The notes under the pieces were generated by a model. The model was not told the origin of the DNA. It saw nothing but the letters and a program-made list of their open reading frames with translations, and did not search any database. 64,000 bases of DNA from Oxalobacteraceae bacterium (GTDB taxonomy: Bacteria; Pseudomonadota; Gammaproteobacteria; Burkholderiales; Burkholderiaceae_D), in NCBI GenBank assembly GCA_027490465.1, contig JAIXXZ010000086.1, forward strand, positions 1-64,000. The letters run 5' to 3'. Of this stretch, positions 51,332 through 58,234 are shown one piece after another. How positions within the stretch are numbered: position 1 is the stretch's first letter; each line of letters begins with the position of its first letter. The translations under genes were made by a program, and so were the position numbers.

Positions 51332-52744
51332 TTATAGCGACTGCACAAACGCAAGCAAATCCTCACGCTCGCGCTTGGAGAATTTTGCAAAGATATCGCG
51401 TGATGCGCTTGCCTCGCCACCGTGCCACACGATCGCTTCAAGTACATTGCGTGCGCGACCATCATGCAGGAAACTGGTGCTGCCGTTGACTTGCTTTGAC
51501 AAGCCTATGCCCCATAAAGGTGGTGTGCGCCAGTCAGCACCCGTGGCGCGGAAATCAGGTCGACCATCAGCAAGACCCGGCCCCATGTCATGCAAGAGCA
51601 AATCGGTGTAGGGGCGAATGGTGCGGTCTGCAAGCGCGGGGATGGCATCGAACTTGCCGGTCCTGAGTTCAGGCACATGACATTGCGAACATTTCGCGGT
51701 ACCGAAGAGCTTCTCACCGCGCTTGACGGCAGGTTTGTCGCGGTCGCGCGGCGCCGGCGCATCCAGCGACAAGGTCCAGAACGTAATCGGCTCCCAGAGT
51801 TCATGACGCAGTTCAGCCTTGCCGCTGAATTTTTCAGTCAGACATTCCTTTTGTACCGGCGGGCAGTTCTGCTCGGGATAGAGCGGTGAGGTAATGCCTA
51901 TGTCTGCAAGAAATGCATTCGCGATCTGCTGTTTGATGCTCGGCTGATTGGCTTTCCAGCCGAAACGCCCTATCGACATTTTGTCGTTAATATCGTCGCG
52001 CACGTAGTTCGGCCGGCCATTCAGACCCTGTGATTTTTGCACTTCGGCTAGCGCCAGAATATCGCTCTCGCTCACTGCCTCCAGATAGCCCAAGCCGAAA
52101 ATGGGCTGAGAATTCCGCAGCGACATCATCAGGTCTTGAGCGAGCGGACCGAAATTGAGGTGCTTTATCTCGACCACAGGTTTGCGCAGCTCGACGGTCG
52201 ATCCATCAGCGAATCGAAAGCTTTGCTTTTCCCATCGCACATGCACTTCGCCCTCACCAGCTCTTGCCGACTTGTCCTTGCGCTGCACGGTATCAAAGGA
52301 CTGTATCTGCAAACCATAGTGCGGATCCGGATTGGGAGAGCCATGCGGCCCCTCGCCCGGAATCGATATCCTCAGCGATTGCATGAACACCGGACCACCA
52401 TCACCATCCAGTGCCTTGCCTCGCCCGGCCTGTACATGACAGGAGACACACGAGGTCGCAAGAAAGCTCGGCCCCAGTCCCCACTCACCGCCACCGGGTC
52501 CGGGACGAGACAAATCCCACCACTGAGAAATCACATCATTGGGCACGGCCAGCCAGAAGGTGTTAAAGACTTTCTCGCCTTCGCGGAAGCGCTTTTTTTG
52601 CTCGGCTTCCAATCCCGGCACAGGCTGCAGATACGCGGCATGAACCACAACTGCTTCACGCGATGCGGGCACGTTTTCGGTAATGGCCGAGCTTTGTACG
52701 GCGCACAGCGATACCAGGAGCAGACTATTGATGATATTTTTCAT
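51332..52744 (-). CDS. Di-haem oxidoreductase of the DHOR/COG3488 family
   Basis: The 470-residue protein (ATG at 52744, then a signal peptide IINSLLLVSLCAVQSSA) has two haem motifs, CVSCH near residue 100 and CSQCH near 350. It also carries the family landmarks GLGPSFLATSC, GRFGWKANQP, ITFWTLSLDAPAPRD, LLLHDMG.GLADGRPD and FLHDGRARNVLEAI. These are MauG/peroxidase-like di-haem proteins annotated as thiol oxidoreductases; the true substrate is generally unknown. First gene of the three-cytochrome operon, where it could be the catalytic partner. Confidence 0.88.
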   Translation of the reverse strand: MKNIINSLLLVSLCAVQSSAITENVPASREAVVVHAAYLQPVPGLEAEQKKRFREGEKVFNTFWLAVPNDVISQWWDLSRPGPGGGEWGLGPSFLATSCVSCHVQAGRGKALDGDGGPVFMQSLRISIPGEGPHGSPNPDPHYGLQIQSFDTVQRKDKSARAGEGEVHVRWEKQSFRFADGSTVELRKPVVEIKHLNFGPLAQDLMMSLRNSQPIFGLGYLEAVSESDILALAEVQKSQGLNGRPNYVRDDINDKMSIGRFGWKANQPSIKQQIANAFLADIGITSPLYPEQNCPPVQKECLTEKFSGKAELRHELWEPITFWTLSLDAPAPRDRDKPAVKRGEKLFGTAKCSQCHVPELRTGKFDAIPALADRTIRPYTDLLLHDMGPGLADGRPDFRATGADWRTPPLWGIGLSKQVNGSTSFLHDGRARNVLEAIVWHGGEASASRDIFAKFSKREREDLLAFVQSL

Positions 52745-52947
52745 TCTTGTTATCCCACACATCAACCCGATACAGACGGATAGCCCGACCGCAGTGCTGG
52801 ACGCGATTGCGGGGTCGGATCGCCCGGCAAAGGTACAGCGCCGCTTATGCCAAAGGCAAACTGATTGTAGCCGTCTTTGGAAAAGCCCCCGATTTCAGGC
52901 GCGCTACCCAATGCACTATCCGGGGCAGCGCGAGGATTGCCCGGATT

Positions 52948-55080
52948 TTAATGGTCTCGCATTTGAACAAATGCGAAAAACTCATCTGCCGGCAAGGCAG
53001 GACTGAACAAATACCCCTGATACAAAGAGCAGCCATGAAGATGCAGGAAATCTTTTTGAGATTCTGTCTCCAGACCTTCGGCAATGACCTCAAGCCCCAG
53101 ACTATGCGCCATGCCGATAATGGTTTTCACCACGATCTGATCACCCGGCCTCGACAGCATATTGGAGACGAAGGACTGATCAATCTTGAGCTGCTCTAGC
53201 GGCAACTGAATCAAACTGGAGAGCGATGAATAACCAGTACCAAAATCATCCAGAGAAAAGCGTACGCCCAGCTCCCTGATTTTTTCCATTTTGACGCGTG
53301 TCTCGTCGATGCTGTGCATCATGCTCTCGGTGAGCTCGAACTTGATCCGCGCTGGATTGATACCGCTTTCAACAATGACGTGAATGACCTCATCAACAAA
53401 ACCCGGTTGTTTGAATTGGCCGGCACTGACATTGATGGCGATCTGAATATTTTTCATGCTGGCGTCAGCATCCCATGCCTTGATGTGCTTGCACGCCTCC
53501 CTGAGTACCCACAGTCCTATCGGTAAAATCAGACCCGATTCCTCGGCGAGGGTAATAAAGTCCTTGGGACCGATGAGGCCACGCGTTGGATGCCGCCAGC
53601 GCAACAAGACCTCGGCAGAGACAATGCGGCCATCGAAATCGCATTGCGGTTGAAAAAATAATTCCAGCTCATTGCGCTGCGTGGCCTGAGCAAGCTCCTG
53701 CTCGAGATTGCTGTAGGCTGACACCGCCTCTTTCATCGCCGGATCGAAAATACACAAAGAGTTTCTGCCAGTTCTCTTGGCCTGATACATCGCCATGTCC
53801 GCCTGCTGAAGCACATCAGCTTCCAGATCGGCGTGACTGAACAGGCTGATGCCAATGCTCGCGCTGCAATTGAAGATGAAACCATCCAGCTTGTAAGGCT
53901 TGGCGAGGCGAGCAAGGATTTCTTTACCAACCACTGTCGCCTGATGCGTTGCCTCGACAGGATCAGCGACCAGCGCGCTGAGCAAGACAACAAATTCATC
54001 ACCGCCCACCCGCGCGACGATATCGCTGCCTCGAACCGCATTACGCAAACGACGGCCCACTTCAATCAACAACAAATCACCCGAGGCATGGCCGCGGGTA
54101 TCGTTGATGGATTTGAAGTTATCTAGATCGATGAAGAGCAAAGCACCATGCAGATCATCACTGGGTGAATCGCTCAGGATTTCCGATAAACGCCGGTTAA
54201 GTTTGCGGCGATTGGGCAGCTGCGTCAGCGAATCAAAATAAGCCAGTTGACTGATTTCATCCTGAGTGGCTTTGTTCGCCGTTATGTCATACAAACAGAT
54301 AACAAAATGGGAGGCGCCATCGTCCTTGTCAGATATAGAGGAAATACTGAGCCAGCCGGTAAAAATCTGCCCATTTTTTCTTCGCTCTCGGATTTCTCCC
54401 TCCCACAGCCCCTTGGATGTCAGTGCACTCCATATGACAGCTGCAAGCGGACCGTTCTCCTCCAGAGATAGCATAGGCGCAGCTGACTTACCCCTTAGTT
54501 CTTCACTGGAATAGCCCGTGATTCGCCCAAAAGCTTTGTTTGTTTCCAGCACGAGACCATGATTGTCCGCAATACAAATGCCCATCTGCGATTTAAACGC
54601 TATAGCAGAGATTCGCTGCAGCTCCTTGGCACGCTTTACCTCGGTCAAATCAAAAAAAACAAATCGATCGATCTCACCCGTCTCAGTTGAAATTCCGGGC
54701 ACTTCAAGATGTTTTGCATGCAAACCAATAGGACGTACCTGATCATTTGCATCTATCAAATCGAGCTCGATTTCTTCAAGACCACCCCGCCGCAACTGAT
54801 TCGCATGGTGCATCAGTTTGCGCCAATTTGCAGCCGCTGCTTTTTCAGCAGGTCGCTTGTTCCCCAAAATAGATTCTCTGGAACACCCTATCCATAGCAG
54901 CGCCTGATTATTGATGCTCACACAGGTGCCGTCACTCGCAATCGAATAGGCGCCAAAGGGCATGAGCTCATAAAGCGCATTGATCTGAACTTCCAGACCC
55001 GCCATTTTCTGGTCAAATGAGGCTTGAATGTCGCCGCAATACTCGAAGTCCAGCGCTTTATCTATTGCAGGGATAGTCAT
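52948..55080 (-). CDS. PAS-PAS-GGDEF-EAL cyclic-di-GMP enzyme
   Basis: From the ATG at 55080 the protein has 710 residues, no membrane segment, two PAS domains (about 20-140 and 150-265), a GGDEF domain with an intact GGDEF motif and an RGSD inhibitory site five residues before it, and an EAL domain. The EAL signature reads EVLLRW (EVL instead of EAL), but NVSAGQF, FELTESMM and DDFGTGYSSLS are present, so phosphodiesterase activity is likely. It should make or break c-di-GMP in response to a PAS-bound cue. It follows the alanine-rich gene after 105 bp and may share its promoter. Confidence 0.92.
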   Translation of the reverse strand: MTIPAIDKALDFEYCGDIQASFDQKMAGLEVQINALYELMPFGAYSIASDGTCVSINNQALLWIGCSRESILGNKRPAEKAAAANWRKLMHHANQLRRGGLEEIELDLIDANDQVRPIGLHAKHLEVPGISTETGEIDRFVFFDLTEVKRAKELQRISAIAFKSQMGICIADNHGLVLETNKAFGRITGYSSEELRGKSAAPMLSLEENGPLAAVIWSALTSKGLWEGEIRERRKNGQIFTGWLSISSISDKDDGASHFVICLYDITANKATQDEISQLAYFDSLTQLPNRRKLNRRLSEILSDSPSDDLHGALLFIDLDNFKSINDTRGHASGDLLLIEVGRRLRNAVRGSDIVARVGGDEFVVLLSALVADPVEATHQATVVGKEILARLAKPYKLDGFIFNCSASIGISLFSHADLEADVLQQADMAMYQAKRTGRNSLCIFDPAMKEAVSAYSNLEQELAQATQRNELELFFQPQCDFDGRIVSAEVLLRWRHPTRGLIGPKDFITLAEESGLILPIGLWVLREACKHIKAWDADASMKNIQIAINVSAGQFKQPGFVDEVIHVIVESGINPARIKFELTESMMHSIDETRVKMEKIRELGVRFSLDDFGTGYSSLSSLIQLPLEQLKIDQSFVSNMLSRPGDQIVVKTIIGMAHSLGLEVIAEGLETESQKDFLHLHGCSLYQGYLFSPALPADEFFAFVQMRDH

Positions 55081-55185
55081 AACTGACTTTCGTTGGATTG
55101 ACAGAGAACAGCGTGCAGGGTCGCTAGTCAGGCAGGATGCCGGGAGACACACAAGTCTGTGTCAGGAACGAGCAAGCACGCTCTG

Positions 55186-55671
55186 CTATTTGAAGGATTT
55201 TGCAGCCTCGGAGGCCATATGCGCCATTTGCGCTGCTTCAGCCGCAGCCTCGGTCGCGCGCATCGTTGCGCGCGCTGCTTCTGCCGAAGCCTGACTGGAT
55301 GATTCTTCTGCCTGAATCGCGGCAGCCGACGCAGCGGCCGCAGCGGCTGCCGATGCGGCTGCGGCGGCCTCAGCTGCCGCCACTGCGGCCAGGCTGGCTG
55401 CTTCGGTGGCCGCATGCGTGGCATCAATGATCTTGGCACTTGCCGAGGCCATTGCAGCAGCAGCAGCATTTTTGGATGCCTGTGCAGCTTTTTCCGCGGC
55501 GTTAGCCGCACGAAGTGCGGCTTCCAAGGCGCTTTGCGTTAACAGCTTCATGGAGTCAAGCGTCTGAGCGTATCGCTTGTTGACTATCATATAGCCGTCA
55601 CGCAAGGAAGCAATGTCAGCTTCAAGTTGCGCAATTTTGGCGTGAATAACTTTTTCTGAATCAATAGCCAT
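55186..55671 (-). CDS. Alanine-rich helical protein, unknown
   Basis: The 161-residue protein starts with a coiled-coil-like heptad region (KVIHAKIAQLEADIASLRDGYMIVNKRYAQTLDSM). It then becomes extremely alanine-rich, with runs such as AAEAAAAASAAAAAAASAAA punctuated by Glu, Ser and Met, suggesting one long amphipathic helix or helical hairpin. No signal peptide or known domain is visible; phasin-like or structural roles are guesses. The low-complexity DNA creates a parallel minus-strand shadow frame. It lies 105 bp upstream of the c-di-GMP enzyme on the same strand. Confidence 0.65.
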   Translation of the reverse strand: MAIDSEKVIHAKIAQLEADIASLRDGYMIVNKRYAQTLDSMKLLTQSALEAALRAANAAEKAAQASKNAAAAAMASASAKIIDATHAATEAASLAAVAAAEAAAAASAAAAAAASAAAIQAEESSSQASAEAARATMRATEAAAEAAQMAHMASEAAKSFK

Positions 55672-56195
55672 AAGCTCACTATGACACGTAAATCAACGAG
55701 CGACCAGCAAATAAACCTGATTACCCTCAAACTCGTGAACGATTCGCATGATTCCTATCGTCAAAGCTATCTCCTGATTGTCGATCTCACGTTGGATTTG
55801 ATTGACTAGCCTCAGCAATCAGAAGGTTTACCCCAATCAAAACAGCCGGAAAAAATTTTTACCCATCAGGCGTGTTGCTCAACCCGCTTTGGATCAGAGG
55901 TGTGTCGCCGCAAGAGGTTCCCGACAGTTTTCATCAATCCCGCCGCATGGGATCCAGCCCGCTGCCGTGCGGATGTAAGCGCTAGGCCTGCGCACCGTGG
56001 TTCTTTAAGCAAGCAATTTCTCAAGACCATACCGCGGAAAGGGTCCCGTGGAAGGCCCATCATCCATATGCTTTATCAGACATATTGACAAAGATACGCC
56101 ACACTCTGCAACATCCGCCTAGCCGCAGAGGAATGCGGAATTAATTACCCCTGACAAATATGTCATATCGGACATATTTGTAACCGGAGAGCCCT
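55672..56195. other. 524-bp intergenic region upstream of fds
   Basis: No supported gene lies here. The right end carries the fds operator (56154..56181) and a related half-site around 56079-56090 (AGACATATTGAC). The left part, 55672..55800, is AT-richer and should contain the promoter of the alanine-rich gene. The ORFs tracked at 55866-56088 in both directions look spurious. Confidence 0.6.
56154..56181. promoter_or_regulatory. Perfect inverted repeat upstream of fds (probable regulator site)
   Basis: ACAAATATGTC and GACATATTTGT are perfect 11-bp arms around a 6-bp centre, ending 14 bp before the fdsG start and overlapping the leader. A degenerate half-site lies 70 bp further up. In Cupriavidus an LysR-type regulator, FdsR, controls fds, but no regulator gene is next to the operon here. 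A dimeric repressor sitting this close to the start codon is the simplest reading. Confidence 0.65.
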
Positions 56196-56669
56196 ATGGC
56201 TGATACGCAGATTTCCGACCACGTCCATGCGGCGTTCGATGCTGTCGGCACGATTGATGGCGCCCTGCTGCCTGTGCTGCATGAGATGCAGGCGCGCTGT
56301 GGCTACATTCCCACCGACGCCGTGCCCCTGATCGCCGATCGTCTGAACCTCACCCGCGCCGAAGTCCATGGCGTAATCAGCTACTACCACCACTTCCGCC
56401 AGAAGCCCGCGGGCAAAGTTGTCGTGCAGGTCTGTCGCGCGGAAGCCTGTCAGTCGGTGGGTGCGGATCAATTGGCCGAGCACGTGGTCAGATCATTGGG
56501 TTGCGATTTCCACGAAACGAGCAAAGACGGCTCGGTCACGCTGGAGCCGGTGTATTGCCTCGGACATTGCGCTTGTGGCCCGTCCATCATGGTGGGTGAC
56601 GATGTACACGCCCGCGTGACGCCGGAGCGCTTCGATAAACTGATGCAGCGCGCAGGGAGTGCAGCATGA
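56196..56669 (+). CDS. fdsG: NAD-dependent formate dehydrogenase gamma subunit
   Basis: The 157-residue protein is NuoE-like, with four cysteines for a [2Fe-2S] cluster: C80 and C85 (QVCRAEAC), C121 and C125 (VYCLGHCACG). LLPVLHEMQARCGYIP and VHGVISYYHHFRQKP are family landmarks. It forms the diaphorase module with FdsB, passing electrons from the formate-oxidising subunit to NAD+. CGGAGAG supplies the ribosome binding site. Its stop overlaps the fdsB start (ATGA), beginning a tightly coupled operon. Confidence 0.94.
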   Translation: MADTQISDHVHAAFDAVGTIDGALLPVLHEMQARCGYIPTDAVPLIADRLNLTRAEVHGVISYYHHFRQKPAGKVVVQVCRAEACQSVGADQLAEHVVRSLGCDFHETSKDGSVTLEPVYCLGHCACGPSIMVGDDVHARVTPERFDKLMQRAGSAA

Positions 56670-58234
56670 GCGTGAAAATTTTTGTGCCGCGCGATTCCAC
56701 GGCGATCGCACTCGGTGCCAATGAGGTCGCCAACGCCATCGTCGCCGAAGCGAAAGCGCGCGGCGTCGCCATTCAACTCGTGCGCAACGGCTCACGCGGC
56801 ATGTTCTGGCTCGAGCCCATGGTCGAGGTAGAGACCGCTGAAGGTCGACTCGCTTATGGCCCGGTCAATGAAGAAGATGTTGCATCACTCTTTGATGCCG
56901 GCTTCACTGAAGGCAAAGCGCATGCGCTGGCGCTAGGCAAGACGGAAGAGATTCCCTATCTTAAAAATCAGGAACGCCTGACCTTTGCACGCGTAGGCAT
57001 TACCGACCCGGTGTCGCTGGATGACTATCTTGCGCACGAAGGTTTTGTCGGTCTGAAGAATGCGCTGAAACTCAGCGAAGAACAAATCGTCAAAACAGTC
57101 ACCGACTCCGGCCTGCGCGGTCGCGGCGGCGCTGCCTTTCCAACCGGGATCAAGTGGGAAACCGTACGCAAATGCGCGCCGGGTCAGAAGTACATTGTCT
57201 GCAACGCTGACGAAGGCGATTCGGGTACCTTTTCTGACCGCATGGTGATGGAAGATGATCCTTTCATGCTGATCGAGGGCATGACGATTGCCGGTCTCGC
57301 GGTCGGTGCGAACAAGGGGTACATCTATGTGCGCTCCGAGTATCCGCATGCAATCGTTGCGCTGAACGAAGCGATTACCGTTGCACGCAACGCGCAATAC
57401 CTCGGCGCGAATATTCTCGGCTCCGGCAAAGCTTTTGATCTTGAAGTACGCATGGGCGCGGGTTCGTATGTATGCGGCGAAGAAACCGCCCTGCTCGAAA
57501 GCCTTGAAGGCAAACGCGGCATCGTGCGCGCCAAGCCACCGCTGCCTGCGATCTCCGGTCTGTTTGGCAAACCCACCGTGATCAACAACGTGATCTCGCT
57601 GGCCTCCGTGCCCATTATTTTGGCGCGAGGTGCCGAGTTCTATCGCGACTACGGGATGGGTCGCTCGCGCGGCACGCTGCCGATTCAGATCGCGGGCAAC
57701 GTCAAGCACGGCGGCCTGGTGGAGAAAGCCTTCGGTGTCACGCTGCGGGAAATGCTGTACGACTTCGGTGGCGGCACACGTTCGGGCAAACCCATACGCA
57801 CGGTACAGGTAGGCGGTCCACTGGGTGCTTATCTGCCGGAGTCGCAATTCGACACACCGCTTGATTACGAAGCTTTCCTCGCGCTGGGTGGCACGCTGGG
57901 TCATGGTGGCATCGTCGTCTTTGACGAGACTGTCAACATGGCCAAGCAGGCACGCTATGCAATGGAATTCTGCGCAGTGGAATCCTGCGGCAAATGCACA
58001 CCCTGCCGCATTGGCTCCACACGCGGCAAGGAAGCGCTGGACAAAGTGATCGCTGGTGAAGATCGTGAACAGCAGATTCATCTGGTGCGCGACCTGTGCG
58101 ATGTGATGCTCAATGGCTCCCTGTGCGCGATGGGCGGCATGACACCCTTCCCTGTTCTCTCCGCACTGAATCATTTCCCTGAAGATTTTGGACTCAACAA
58201 GACCACTGCCAAACCGCAGAAGGAGGCCGCATGA
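56666..58234 (+). CDS. fdsB: NAD-dependent formate dehydrogenase beta subunit
   Basis: The 522-residue protein is NuoF-like: an N-terminal thioredoxin-fold part without cluster cysteines, the FMN/NADH-binding GLRGRGGAAFPTGIKWE and NADEGDSGTFSDR, EETALLESLEGKRG, and a [4Fe-4S] site ESCGKCTPCRIGSTRG plus a downstream cysteine in GSLCAMGGMTPF. It reduces NAD+ with electrons from formate. Start and stop overlap its neighbours by 4 bp on both sides. The long minus-strand ORF across it is a shadow. Confidence 0.95.
   Translation: MSVKIFVPRDSTAIALGANEVANAIVAEAKARGVAIQLVRNGSRGMFWLEPMVEVETAEGRLAYGPVNEEDVASLFDAGFTEGKAHALALGKTEEIPYLKNQERLTFARVGITDPVSLDDYLAHEGFVGLKNALKLSEEQIVKTVTDSGLRGRGGAAFPTGIKWETVRKCAPGQKYIVCNADEGDSGTFSDRMVMEDDPFMLIEGMTIAGLAVGANKGYIYVRSEYPHAIVALNEAITVARNAQYLGANILGSGKAFDLEVRMGAGSYVCGEETALLESLEGKRGIVRAKPPLPAISGLFGKPTVINNVISLASVPIILARGAEFYRDYGMGRSRGTLPIQIAGNVKHGGLVEKAFGVTLREMLYDFGGGTRSGKPIRTVQVGGPLGAYLPESQFDTPLDYEAFLALGGTLGHGGIVVFDETVNMAKQARYAMEFCAVESCGKCTPCRIGSTRGKEALDKVIAGEDREQQIHLVRDLCDVMLNGSLCAMGGMTPFPVLSALNHFPEDFGLNKTTAKPQKEAA

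Noticed and set aside
55866-56088. Small ORFs on both strands before fds
   Set aside because: No ribosome binding sites, mutually overlapping, and with no recognisable protein features.
56933-58174. 413-codon minus-strand ORF across fdsB
   Set aside because: Exact antisense of an unmistakable NuoF-like gene; its sequence is the low-information His/Arg-rich type typical of shadow frames and has no start context.
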